Assembly (NCBI RefSeq): GCF_022370635.2 | Contig: NZ_CP092362.2 | Coordinates: forward strand, 5,022,001 to 5,086,000 | Reading direction: 5' to 3' | DNA from: Mycolicibacterium crocinum | Lineage (GTDB): Bacteria > Actinomycetota > Actinomycetes > Mycobacteriales > Mycobacteriaceae | Length of the DNA stretch: 64,000 nt | Part shown: positions 25,191 to 33,593 of the stretch, in pieces | Layout: every line of letters starts with the position of its first letter | How positions within the stretch are numbered: position 1 is the first letter of the stretch | Position numbers and translations under genes: made by a program | Notes under the pieces: model-generated | What the model was told of the DNA's origin: nothing | Database searches by the model: none | Seen by the model: the letters and a program-made list of their open reading frames with translations, nothing else

Positions 25191-26528
25191 GTGACGCTGC
25201 CGCGCATCTTCCGCCGCACCCCCTCGCTGCGCACCCGGGTGGCCTTCGCGACGGCGATCGGCGCGGCGATCGTCGTCACGATCGTCGGCACCATCGTGTG
25301 GATCGGCATCACCAACGACCGACTGGAACGTCTCGACCGGCGCCTCGACGAGGCCGCGGGCTTCGCCGTCCCGTTCGTTCCCCGCGGACTCGACCAGATC
25401 CCCCCGTCACCCAACGACCAGGACGTGGTGATCACCGTCCGCCGCGGCGACGCGGTGCGGTCCAACTCCGACGTCGTACTGCCGCGGCTGAACTCCGACT
25501 ACGGCACCGCCGAGGCCGACGGCGTCCGCTACCGGGTGCGCACGGTGGAGCTCTCTTACCCGGAGCCGACGACGCTGGAGGTCGGCGCCACGTTCGACGA
25601 CACCATCGCCGACACCAACAATCTGCACCGGCGGGTGCTGATCATCTGTGTGTTCGCGGTCTGCGCCGCCGCGCTACTGGGTTGGGTACTGGCGACGTTC
25701 GCCGTGCGGCCGCTGCGGCGGCTGGCCGCACAGACCCGCGAGATCCAGGCCGGTGACAAGGCGCCCGACGTCGAGATCGGCGGCGCCACCGAGGCGATCG
25801 AGATCGGTGAAGCGATCAAGGGTCTGCTGGAACGGATCTGGACCGAACAGGACCGAACCCAGGCCGCGCTGGCCTCGGCCCGCGACTTCGCCGCGGTGTC
25901 CGCCCACGAGCTGCGGACGCCCCTGACCGCGATGCGCACCAACCTCGAGGTGCTGGCCACTTTGGACATGACCGACGAGCAACGCAAGGAAGTGCTCGGC
26001 GACGTCGTGCGCACCCAGACCCGGATCGAGGCGACTCTGGGCGCGCTGGAACGCCTTGCCCAGGGCGAACTTTCAACCGAAGCCGACCAGGTTCCGGTCG
26101 ACATCACCGAACTGCTCGACCGCGCCGCACACGATGCCATGCGGGTCTACCCCGATCTCGAGGTGTCGCTGGTGCCGTCGCCCACATGCATCATCATCGG
26201 CCTGCCCGCCGGTCTTCGGCTGGCGGTCGACAACGCGATCGCCAACGCGGTCAAACACGGTGGCGCGACGCAGGTGCAGCTCTCGGCGGTCAGCTCGCGC
26301 GAGGGTGTGCAGATCGCGATCGACGACAACGGTTCCGGCGTGCCGGAGGCGGAGCGGTCGGCGGTGTTCGAACGGTTCGCCCGCGGGTCGACGGCGTCCC
26401 ACTCGGGTTCCGGGCTGGGGCTGGCCCTCGTCGCACAGCAGGCCGAACTCCACGGCGGCACAGCGTCTTTGGAGGAAAGCCCGCTCGGTGGCGCGCGGCT
26501 GATGCTGCGGTTGCCCGCACCCTGCTAG
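25191..26528 (+). CDS. prrB: PrrB, sensor histidine kinase
   Basis: 445 residues. Membrane helices at about 17-39 and 148-170 enclose an extracytoplasmic sensor of roughly 105 residues. Then a HAMP (AVRPLRRLAAQTREIQ), the HisKA with H239 in SAHELRTPLTAMRT, and HATPase with DNAIANAVKHGG, DDNGSGVP and GSGLGLALV. It phosphorylates PrrA. GTG start. Its stop shares CTAG with the convergent SDR gene (26525-26528). Length and order agree with M. tuberculosis PrrB. Confidence 0.94.
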   Translation: MTLPRIFRRTPSLRTRVAFATAIGAAIVVTIVGTIVWIGITNDRLERLDRRLDEAAGFAVPFVPRGLDQIPPSPNDQDVVITVRRGDAVRSNSDVVLPRLNSDYGTAEADGVRYRVRTVELSYPEPTTLEVGATFDDTIADTNNLHRRVLIICVFAVCAAALLGWVLATFAVRPLRRLAAQTREIQAGDKAPDVEIGGATEAIEIGEAIKGLLERIWTEQDRTQAALASARDFAAVSAHELRTPLTAMRTNLEVLATLDMTDEQRKEVLGDVVRTQTRIEATLGALERLAQGELSTEADQVPVDITELLDRAAHDAMRVYPDLEVSLVPSPTCIIIGLPAGLRLAVDNAIANAVKHGGATQVQLSAVSSREGVQIAIDDNGSGVPEAERSAVFERFARGSTASHSGSGLGLALVAQQAELHGGTASLEESPLGGARLMLRLPAPC

Positions 26529-27322
26529 GCCGCCGGAGTCGCCCCGCAGATCGCATTGCCGCCGTCGATGATCAGCGTGGTGCCGGTGACGTAGGACGCA
26601 CCCGGGGTGGCCAGATAGGCCACGCCGGACGCGACCTCGTCCGCGGTGGCCGACCGGCCGATCGGGGTGGCGTTTCCGGCGGCCACCTCCGAGGGCAGCT
26701 GGGCCGCCGTCGCGATCCAGCCCGGCAGCACCAGATTGGCGGTGATCCCGGTCTTGGCGTAGTCGACGGCCACTGAGCGGGTCATGCCGAGCATCGCCGC
26801 CTTCGCGGTGTGGTAGCCGACGTCGCCGGTATACGCGGTCAGCACCCCGGCGGTCGAGCCGACGTTCACGATGCGGCCGTAGTTCCGATCGACCATGCCG
26901 CCCAACGCTGCCCGGGTGACGTAGAAGGCGCTGTGCAGGTTGCGTCGCAACGCAAGTGAGAACTCTTCATCGGTCATCTCCGCCAGTGAGTTCGGTTCTT
27001 CGGGGCTGTGCACCGAGGCCAGACCGGCGTTGTTCACCAGAATGTCGAGCTTTCCGAATGCCGCCTCGGTGGCCTCCACCAGCCCGCGCGCCGCATCGGG
27101 GTCGAACAGGTCGGCGATGTGCGCCTCGGCGCGGATGCCTTCCGCCGCGAGCTCCTGTGCACGTTGATGAACCCGGTCAGTGGTGCCGGTCACCATCACC
27201 GCCGCGCCGAGTTGCCCCAGCAGCCGGGCCGACGCGAAGCCGATGCCGATCTCGCTGCTCGACCCGGTCACCAGGGCCACCTGGCCCGTGAGATCGAATA
27301 CGGCTGGCGTCGTAGCAGGCAT
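26525..27322 (-). CDS. SDR-family oxidoreductase
   Basis: 265 residues of the classical short-chain dehydrogenase family. Nucleotide-binding VTGSSSEIGIGFASA, NNAG at about 88-91, active-site NVGSTAG, Y-x-x-x-K in GYHTAKAAM, and a C-terminal TGTTLIIDGG. NAD(P)-dependent oxidation or reduction of an unknown alcohol or ketone. The ATG at 27322 has AAGGGAG 8 nt upstream; the frame remains open 5' but lacks support. Divergent from the solute-binding protein gene across the 27393-27417 palindrome, so it may belong to that regulon. Confidence 0.85.
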   Translation of the reverse strand: MPATTPAVFDLTGQVALVTGSSSEIGIGFASARLLGQLGAAVMVTGTTDRVHQRAQELAAEGIRAEAHIADLFDPDAARGLVEATEAAFGKLDILVNNAGLASVHSPEEPNSLAEMTDEEFSLALRRNLHSAFYVTRAALGGMVDRNYGRIVNVGSTAGVLTAYTGDVGYHTAKAAMLGMTRSVAVDYAKTGITANLVLPGWIATAAQLPSEVAAGNATPIGRSATADEVASGVAYLATPGASYVTGTTLIIDGGNAICGATPAA

Positions 27323-27392
27323 TGTGCTGGCTCCCTTCGAATTTCGGAAATACCCGCCAGACACTAGAGCGCCCCGGCCGGCATTTCTAGGT

Positions 27393-27417
27393 CGAACGTC
27401 CAAGTCTTGGACGTTCG
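27393..27417. promoter_or_regulatory. Perfect 25-bp palindrome, likely TetR operator
   Basis: Arms CGAACGTCCAAG and CTTGGACGTTCG (12 bp each) around one T. It lies between the divergent SDR (27322) and solute-binding lipoprotein (27476) genes, with no gene ending here, so a terminator role is unlikely. The best candidate regulator is the TetR coded at 29035-29637. Confidence 0.7.
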
Positions 27418-27475
27418 TACAAGGTGGTAACCGTCATGTCACACAGCGGAAATCAGCCGCCCCGAAGCTGGCCGA

Positions 27476-29038
27476 ATGAAACTCACGTCGGGAATCGCGC
27501 CCCTGGCGATCGTCGCCCTGCTGTTCGCCGGTACCGCATGCTCGGGAAAGACCAACAGTCCCAGCACGAATGCCGCCGCCGCGTCGACCGTGCGCACTCC
27601 GCTGATGTCAGACCCGCCGCCGCTGGACCCGGACACGTTCTACCAACCCGAGGGCCTGCTGATCATGACATCGGCCTACCAGGGCCTACTGCAGTACGCG
27701 CCGAGCTCGACGACGATCGCGCCGCTGCTGGCCACCAAGTGGGACGTCTCACCGGACGGACTGACCTACACCTTCACGCTGCGCGACGGCGTCAAGTTCG
27801 CCGACGGCACGCCGTTCGATTCAGCGGCCGCCAAGGCCAGCTTCCAGCGGCGCACCGACATGGCAGGCGGTCCGGCCTACATGCTGGCCGACGTCAAGGA
27901 CATGCAGACTCCCGACCCACACACCTTCGTGGTCACTCTCACCAAACCTGTTGCGCCCTTTCTGGATTACCTCGCCTCGCCCTACGGTCCGCTGATGACC
28001 AGCCCGACCGCGGTCGCCCAGCATGCCAGCGGCAACGACCACGCGTCGGCCTGGCTGGCATCACACACCGCGGGCACCGGCCCCTACGAGCTGACCGAAG
28101 CGGTCCCGGCCAGCCATTACACGATGGCGGCGAACAAGAACTACTGGGGCCCCGCTCCGCAGATCACCTCCGTGGAAATGCCGGTGGTCACCGCCTCCGC
28201 GGTGCAGCGCCTCCAGCTCGGCAACGGCGAACTCGACATGGTCCTGCACGGGTTGTCCAAGGGCGATTACGAGGCCCTGGCCACCGGCGCCGACACCGAG
28301 GTACTGCAGCAGAAGGCGCTGATCAAGGCGATGATCATGGTGAATCCGACCTCGGCGGTCTTCTCCTCGAAAGACGCACGCGCGGCACTGTCCGCCGCGC
28401 TCGATCAGAAAGCTTTGACCACACAGGTTTTCGGCGCACAGGGAACTCCGTCGACGCAGTTCTACCCCGCCGGGATGCTCCCGGACGGGGCGGTACCCGA
28501 CACGCACACCTACGATCCGTCGAAGCTCGCCGCGATCGGCCGCAGCGGCGGTGAGGTCTCCATCGGCTATCCGTCCGGCGACAGCGCCCTCCAAGACCTG
28601 GCCAACCAGACCCAGGTGATTCTGCAGGCCGCGGGCTTCAAGGCGACGATCCACGACTTCCCGTCGGCGCAGCTCTTCGCCCTGCCCCAGAATCCGGACC
28701 AGCGCCCCGATCTGTTCGCGGAGTCGTGGAATCCTGATGCGGCTCACCCCGATACCTTCTCGCGGATCTACCAATACACCAACGCGCCGGTCAACATCCA
28801 GGGCTGCTCGGTGCCCGAGGCGGACAAGCTTCTGGACGCCGGCAGCGCCGAACCCGACCCGACCAAGTCGCAGGCCCTGTACGTCGAGGCAGCCAAGGCC
28901 TACCGCAACTCACTGTGTTGGATCAACCTGTCTGACCTGTACAACACGGTCGCCGCACGCAAGGGCTACTCCGGTTGGCAGAGCCAGCCGGCCTGGATGT
29001 GGGACACCGACTTCTCCACACTGAAGCACCAGGGATGA
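27476..29038 (+). CDS. ABC transporter solute-binding lipoprotein (family 5, Dpp/Opp type)
   Basis: 520 residues. Signal peptide with lipobox GTAC followed by SG (Cys near residue 22), so it is a lipid-anchored receptor. Family 5 features: WDVSPDGLTYTFTLRDGVKFADGTPF near the N-terminus and a C-terminal LLDAGSAEPDPTKSQALY. The family binds peptides, nickel and cationic solutes including arginine- or agmatine-like compounds. No permease or ATPase genes are nearby, so it is an orphan receptor. The downstream TetR start overlaps its stop (ATGA). Confidence 0.87.
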   Translation: MKLTSGIAPLAIVALLFAGTACSGKTNSPSTNAAAASTVRTPLMSDPPPLDPDTFYQPEGLLIMTSAYQGLLQYAPSSTTIAPLLATKWDVSPDGLTYTFTLRDGVKFADGTPFDSAAAKASFQRRTDMAGGPAYMLADVKDMQTPDPHTFVVTLTKPVAPFLDYLASPYGPLMTSPTAVAQHASGNDHASAWLASHTAGTGPYELTEAVPASHYTMAANKNYWGPAPQITSVEMPVVTASAVQRLQLGNGELDMVLHGLSKGDYEALATGADTEVLQQKALIKAMIMVNPTSAVFSSKDARAALSAALDQKALTTQVFGAQGTPSTQFYPAGMLPDGAVPDTHTYDPSKLAAIGRSGGEVSIGYPSGDSALQDLANQTQVILQAAGFKATIHDFPSAQLFALPQNPDQRPDLFAESWNPDAAHPDTFSRIYQYTNAPVNIQGCSVPEADKLLDAGSAEPDPTKSQALYVEAAKAYRNSLCWINLSDLYNTVAARKGYSGWQSQPAWMWDTDFSTLKHQG

Positions 29039-29637
29039 CGGGGGGCACCACCGCCCGCGGCGCGGCGCGCCGCACCGAAATCATCGATGCCGCGATCGAG
29101 GTCATGGCACAGGTCGGACTGGCCGGACTGTCAATGCGCCTGGTGGCCAACCAGGCTCAGATACCACTGGGCGCGTTGAGCTACTACTTCGACGACAAGT
29201 CCGATCTGATCGCCCAGTCGTTCGCACAACTCTCGGACCGCGAGATCGGCCGCGTGGTGGCCACGGCCGAACGCCTCGAGCCGTCGATGCCTGCCGAGAA
29301 ACTCGCCGATCTGGTCGCCGACATGATCATCGACGGGTTCAGTTCGCCGCCCGGGGCGATCGTCACGCGCTATGAACTGGTCACCGAGGCCAGTCGCGAC
29401 GAGCGACTGCGGCCGATGTTCGAAGCTTGGTATGCGGCAATGATTCCCGCGTTGAGCCGGCTCTTCCGCGAGTTGGGGTCCGGACAGCCCGAACTCGACT
29501 CCCGCACCGTGATGGCGGTGATGGCGGGTCTGGAGATCGACAACCTCTACCGCCCGCTGAGCCCGGTGGACAAACGCCGAATCCGGGCCACCCTGCGGCA
29601 CGCATTCAAAGCCGTCATCGCACTGCACGGCACCTGA
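29035..29637 (+). CDS. TetR-family regulator
   Basis: 200 residues. N-terminal helix-turn-helix (about 12-60: RRTEIIDAAIEVMAQVGLAGLSMRLVANQAQ, with PLGALSYYFDDKSDLIAQ as recognition helix) and a ligand-binding C-terminal domain. ATG at 29035 overlaps the stop of the binding-protein gene by 4 nt. Co-transcribed with the receptor and the ureohydrolases, so it likely senses the imported compound and binds the palindrome at 27393-27417. Confidence 0.85.
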   Translation: MTGGTTARGAARRTEIIDAAIEVMAQVGLAGLSMRLVANQAQIPLGALSYYFDDKSDLIAQSFAQLSDREIGRVVATAERLEPSMPAEKLADLVADMIIDGFSSPPGAIVTRYELVTEASRDERLRPMFEAWYAAMIPALSRLFRELGSGQPELDSRTVMAVMAGLEIDNLYRPLSPVDKRRIRATLRHAFKAVIALHGT

Positions 29638-29657
29638 GTAACGAAAGGCAATCACAC

Positions 29658-30755
29658 ATGGCAGGAGTCCTGTTCGGTCCGGACATCACCTTCCTCGGTG
29701 TCCCCCGCTGCAACCTCACCGACGAATCCAGTTATGCCGACGCCGATATCGTCATTCTCGGCGCCCCGCTGGACGGCGGCACCAGCTACCGTTCCGGCGC
29801 CCGGTTCGGACCGTCTGCACTGCGTCAGGCGTGCTATCTGCCACAGGACGGCTCGCGGCCCAGCCTCGCATTGCGGGTCGACGGCCTGAAGGATCTGCGG
29901 GTCTACGACGCCGGCGACGTGATGCTCTACAGCGGTGACATCGAGCAGGCGGTCAGGCTGATCGAGGAGGACGTTTACAAGATCACCGCCGCAGGCGCGA
30001 TCCCGATCATCCTCGGCGGCGACCACACGATCGCCTGGCCCGACCACACCGGTGTCGCCCGCCACCATGGGTTCGGCAACGTCTCGATGATCCACTTCGA
30101 CGCCCACGCCGATACCGGCGACATCCTCAACGGCTCGCTGGTCGGCCACGGCACCCCGATGCGCAGGCTGATCGAATCCGGCGCCCTGCGCGGAGACCGG
30201 TTCCTGCAGTTGGGATTGCGCGGATACTGGCCCGACGAGCCCGTTCTGCAGTGGATGGCCGCCCACGGCCTGCGGTCCTACGAGATGACCGAGATCGTCG
30301 CCCGCGGGTTGGAGGCGTGCCTGACCGAGGCGTTCGAGATCGCCACCACCGACTGCGAGGGTGTGTTCATCTCGGTCGACATCGACGTGTGCGATCCCGG
30401 GCATGCACCGGGCACCGGAACACCTGAGCCGGGCGGCTTCTCGGCCCGTGAGCTACTCGACGCGGTGCGCCGCATCTGCTACGAACTGCCCGTCCTCGGA
30501 GTGGACGTGGTCGAGGTGGCACCGCCCTACGACCATGCGGATATCACCGCACTGCTCGGCAATCGCGTTGTGCTAGAGGTCATCTCCGCGATCGCGCGCC
30601 GCCGAAGGGACCGAGCGAACGGCACGACCTGGGATCCGATGCAGCCCCTGCTGGCCGGACGGGAAGTCGACGAACAACTGCGTCTGATCACCGAGGGCGA
30701 AGAAGCACGCCGCCGCGGTGAGGGCGGCGCCCGACCTCACCACCACCACCACTGA
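29658..30755 (+). CDS. Ureohydrolase (agmatinase/guanidinobutyrase-like) with C-terminal His5
   Basis: 365 residues of the arginase/agmatinase superfamily, which hydrolyse a guanidino group to urea and an amine using a binuclear metal centre (usually Mn2+, sometimes Ni2+). Metal ligands: H123 in GGDHT, D148-x-H150-x-D152 in HFDAHAD, and SVDIDVCDPG. The C-terminal part is about 45 residues longer than the core and ends in HHHHH just before the stop. The stop TGA overlaps the ATG of a second ureohydrolase (TGATG at 30753-30757), so the two are made together. SD AAAGG upstream. The substrate is not set by sequence: agmatine, guanidinobutyrate, guanidinoacetate, creatine-like or guanidine are all possible. 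Confidence 0.87.
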   Translation: MAGVLFGPDITFLGVPRCNLTDESSYADADIVILGAPLDGGTSYRSGARFGPSALRQACYLPQDGSRPSLALRVDGLKDLRVYDAGDVMLYSGDIEQAVRLIEEDVYKITAAGAIPIILGGDHTIAWPDHTGVARHHGFGNVSMIHFDAHADTGDILNGSLVGHGTPMRRLIESGALRGDRFLQLGLRGYWPDEPVLQWMAAHGLRSYEMTEIVARGLEACLTEAFEIATTDCEGVFISVDIDVCDPGHAPGTGTPEPGGFSARELLDAVRRICYELPVLGVDVVEVAPPYDHADITALLGNRVVLEVISAIARRRRDRANGTTWDPMQPLLAGREVDEQLRLITEGEEARRRGEGGARPHHHHH

Positions 30756-31705
30756 TGGCCGAGAAGCCCGTCGGCGCCACGCCGGCTACCCAGGTACCCC
30801 GCTACGCAGGCAAGGGCACATTCGCCCGGATCGCCGACATCCACGAGGTACCCGACTACGACATCGCCGTCGTCGGTCTACCGTTCGACGGTGGCACCTC
30901 CTACCGGCCGGGAGCGCGGTTCGGCCCGATGGCCGTGCGCCAGGCCGCCCGGACGTTGCGAACCGGCTATCACGTCGATCTCGGCGTGGCGCCGCTGGAG
31001 CAGGTGCAGATCGTCGATGCCGGAGACGTGACGATCACGCCGTTCGACATCCCGGAAGCCTGTCGGCAGATCGAGAACGGTATGCGCGACATCATCGGCG
31101 AGCGAGCACGCAAATTCGTCGCGATCGGCGGCGACCACACGGTGGCCTTGCCGAACCTTCGGGCGCTGCGGGCTTTTCACGGTCCGCTTGCACTCGTGCA
31201 CTTCGACGCGCACCTGGACACCTGGGACACCTACTTCAACGCACCCGTGACGCATGGCACCCCATTTCGCCGGGCGTTCGAGGAAGGCCTGCTGATCGAG
31301 GACCACTCGATACACGTCGGCATCCGCGGCCCGATCTACGACCAGATGGACCTCGACGACGATGCCAGGATGGGATTCAAGATCATCCGGGCCGGTGACC
31401 TCGATGTCATGGGCGTCGAGGCCGCCGTGGACGTCGTGGCCCGGCGCGTCGCCGATCTGCCGGTGTACCTCTCGATCGACATCGACGTCCTCGATCCCGC
31501 CTTCGCTCCCGGGACCGGCACGCCCGAATGCGGGGGGCTCACTTCACGCGAATTGCTGCGAATGCTGCGGCGGCTCAACGGAATCAACATCGTCGGCGCT
31601 GACGTCGTCGAGGTGGCACCGGCCTATGACCATGCCGAGATCACCTCGATCGCCGCAGCCACCGTGGTCTTCGACCTGCTCAGCCTGATCGTGGCGAACA
31701 GTTGA
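30755..31705 (+). CDS. Second tandem ureohydrolase (agmatinase/guanidinobutyrase-like)
   Basis: 316 residues, the usual agmatinase length. H128 in GGDHT, D151-x-H153-x-D155 in HFDAHLD, and SIDIDVLDPAFAPGTGTPE are all intact, so both tandem enzymes appear catalytic. The N-terminus has PFDGGTSYRPGARFGP, the substrate loop. It is a paralogue of the upstream gene, with which it shares one nucleotide; the pair may form hetero-oligomers or act on different guanidino compounds. Convergent with the aldolase-like gene (3-nt gap). Confidence 0.88.
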   Translation: MAEKPVGATPATQVPRYAGKGTFARIADIHEVPDYDIAVVGLPFDGGTSYRPGARFGPMAVRQAARTLRTGYHVDLGVAPLEQVQIVDAGDVTITPFDIPEACRQIENGMRDIIGERARKFVAIGGDHTVALPNLRALRAFHGPLALVHFDAHLDTWDTYFNAPVTHGTPFRRAFEEGLLIEDHSIHVGIRGPIYDQMDLDDDARMGFKIIRAGDLDVMGVEAAVDVVARRVADLPVYLSIDIDVLDPAFAPGTGTPECGGLTSRELLRMLRRLNGINIVGADVVEVAPAYDHAEITSIAAATVVFDLLSLIVANS

Positions 31706-31708
31706 GCG

Positions 31709-32458
31709 TCAGGATGCCTCGGGCACGTATGTCCGTTGCGCCCATTGGAATACCTGCCAGGCGGCGACCTCGTCGAACATATCGTGCACCCGCCGCGCAG
31801 CGTCGGCTCCGATCGGCTTGGCGTCGCGCGCCTTGACCTGAACCTCCGCGCTGCGCTCCATCATCAGGAAGTAGCCGACCGCCGAGTCGACGCTGCCGCC
31901 CACCGTGAGCAACCCGTGGTTGCGCAGGATCGCGGCCCTTGCCCCACCGATGGCGGCCGCAATGCGCTTGCCGCCGTCGGTCGAGCCGATGTTGACTTCC
32001 TCGTCGTCGAAGATCTCGTGATCGTCGAAGAACGCACAGGCCTCCTGTGAGATTGGCGCCAGCGGGGTGACGGTCGCGGAAAACGGTGTCCCATAAGGGG
32101 TATGGCAGTGCGCGGCGGCGACGACGTCCGGACGGGCCTCATGCACCGGGGCATGGATGTAGTAGGCGGCCACGTTGATGTGGCCGCCGCCCTCGATCGT
32201 TCCATCGGCGTGCACCAAGACCAGATCATCGGTGGTCATGAAGCGAAACGGCACGCCGTAGCGGCCGAGCCAGAAGCAGTCGGTCCGTTCCGGGTCACGC
32301 GCGGAGATGTGCCCGTCGCCCAGCGACCCCCAGCCCATCGCGCCGAACACCCGGTATGCCAGCGCGAGCCGGCGCTTGCGATGCGTGCGCAGTTCGGCCG
32401 GATCGGTGATGACCGGCTCACCGGCATCCGGATCGAGGAAATTGCTGACATCAGCCAC
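31709..32458 (-). CDS. Class II aldolase/adducin-family protein
   Basis: About 249 residues of the class II aldolase/adducin fold. Zinc-ligand histidines are in AAHCHTPYG, with a further His in RNHGLLTVG; GDGHISARDP is the N-terminal phosphate-loop-like segment. Members include fuculose-phosphate aldolase and aldolase-like decarboxylases acting on small hydroxy acids. Here the role in the guanidino locus is unclear. Start chosen at GTG 32458 with AGGA 5 nt upstream. Divergent from the 2-hydroxyacid dehydrogenase gene. Confidence 0.82.
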   Translation of the reverse strand: MADVSNFLDPDAGEPVITDPAELRTHRKRRLALAYRVFGAMGWGSLGDGHISARDPERTDCFWLGRYGVPFRFMTTDDLVLVHADGTIEGGGHINVAAYYIHAPVHEARPDVVAAAHCHTPYGTPFSATVTPLAPISQEACAFFDDHEIFDDEEVNIGSTDGGKRIAAAIGGARAAILRNHGLLTVGGSVDSAVGYFLMMERSAEVQVKARDAKPIGADAARRVHDMFDEVAAWQVFQWAQRTYVPEAS

Positions 32459-32468
32459 AGTGGTCCTA

Positions 32469-32487
32469 TTCCGATAGGCTTTCGGAA
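32469..32487. promoter_or_regulatory. Inverted repeat between divergent aldolase-like and dehydrogenase genes
   Basis: TTCCGA (32469-32474) and TCGGAA (32482-32487) separated by 7 bp, in the 81-bp gap between the two divergent genes. A candidate operator; weaker than the two 25-bp palindromes of this locus. Confidence 0.4.
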
Positions 32488-32539
32488 ACACTTTATCGAC
32501 ATTGGTCGTGTGCGTCGTGGCGAGCCGAATGGAGCAGCC

Positions 32540-33478
32540 TTGTCGAGTCGTCCGCGGGTGCTGGTGCTCGCCGAGCCAGATCCTGAACTGCCGCCTCCGC
32601 CGCTTGGGCTGATTCCGCCCGACGTCGACGTCGTCGAGGTGCACGGCACACCCACCGCGGCACAGCTCGGCGACGCTGAGGTGCTGTACATCTGGGACCA
32701 CCGCTTCGCCGATCTGGCGGGGGTGCTGCGCAGTGCCGAGCGGCTGCGCTGGGTGCACGCCGCGTCCGTCGGCGTCAATCGATTGATCTGCCCCGAGCTC
32801 ACCGAACGCGGCGTCACGCTGACCAACTCGCGCGGCGTCTTCGACACCCCGATCGCCGAGTGGGTACTGGCCGCGGTGCTCAGCCACGTCAAGGGCATCG
32901 CAGACACCCTCGCGCTTCAGCGCACCGGCAGGTGGCAGTACCGCACCACCGGCCGGCTGGCCGGCAAGCGGGCCGCCGTCGTCGGTACCGGTTCGATCGG
33001 CCGGACCATTGCCGACCGCCTGAGCAGGCTTGATGTTCGGGCCACGCTTATTGGCCGCCGGGAATCCGGAGACCTAGCCGCCGTCGCCGCCGAGGTCGAC
33101 ATTCTCATCGCCGCCGTGCCGTTGACCCCGGCCACCACCGGATTGATCGATGCGCAGGTGCTCGCCGCGCTCGGCCCGGACGGGTTCCTCGTCAACGTCG
33201 GCCGCGGACCTACGGTGGTCGAGGCGGCCCTCGTCGAAGCCCTGCGGGTGGGCACGATCGCGGGGGCCGCACTCGACGTCTTCGAGGTGGAGCCCCTGCC
33301 CGCGGACTCACCGCTGTGGTCGATGCCCCATGTCCTCGTCTCGCCGCACATGTCCGGGGACTACGTCGGGTTCGAGGTCGACATGATGGGCGTCTTCGTC
33401 GACAACCTGCGGCGCTGGCTGCGTGGCGAGCGGTTGCACAACATCGTCGACCCAGCCCTGGGATACGTCCGAAACTGA
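32540..33478 (+). CDS. D-isomer-specific 2-hydroxyacid dehydrogenase
   Basis: About 312 residues. NAD-binding GTGSIGR, catalytic Arg in NVGRGPTVVE, Glu in FEVEPLP and His in SPHMSG match the family that reduces 2-keto acids to D-2-hydroxy acids, with NAD(P)H. The start is uncertain: TTG at 32540 has GGAG 6 nt upstream, while a GTG at 32510 has no SD. The substrate might be a keto acid formed from the guanidino-compound carbon skeleton (inference). Confidence 0.82.
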   Translation: MSSRPRVLVLAEPDPELPPPPLGLIPPDVDVVEVHGTPTAAQLGDAEVLYIWDHRFADLAGVLRSAERLRWVHAASVGVNRLICPELTERGVTLTNSRGVFDTPIAEWVLAAVLSHVKGIADTLALQRTGRWQYRTTGRLAGKRAAVVGTGSIGRTIADRLSRLDVRATLIGRRESGDLAAVAAEVDILIAAVPLTPATTGLIDAQVLAALGPDGFLVNVGRGPTVVEAALVEALRVGTIAGAALDVFEVEPLPADSPLWSMPHVLVSPHMSGDYVGFEVDMMGVFVDNLRRWLRGERLHNIVDPALGYVRN

Positions 33479-33501
33479 CGTGTTTCGCTGGCGAGAACCG
33501 C

Positions 33502-33526
33502 CTGTTTCGATAACGTATCGAAACAG
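33502..33526. promoter_or_regulatory. Perfect 25-bp palindrome upstream of the creatininase operon
   Basis: Arms CTGTTTCGATA and TATCGAAACAG (11 bp) around ACG, 67 nt before the creatininase ATG. A half-site-like GTTTCG also occurs at 33482-33487. Typical of a TetR-family operator; the TetR encoded at the end of this operon (35852-36529) is the natural candidate. Confidence 0.7.
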
Positions 33527-33593
33527 CGGAATTCGCGCTGCCGTGTTATCAATTAGCCAGCCGATAAATGCGGCATTGCAGCGAAGGTGAGCG

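Noticed and set aside
30723..30755. Cloning-vector His tag at the end of the first ureohydrolase
   Set aside because: The sequence runs on into the next gene with a natural TGATG overlap, so it is genomic.
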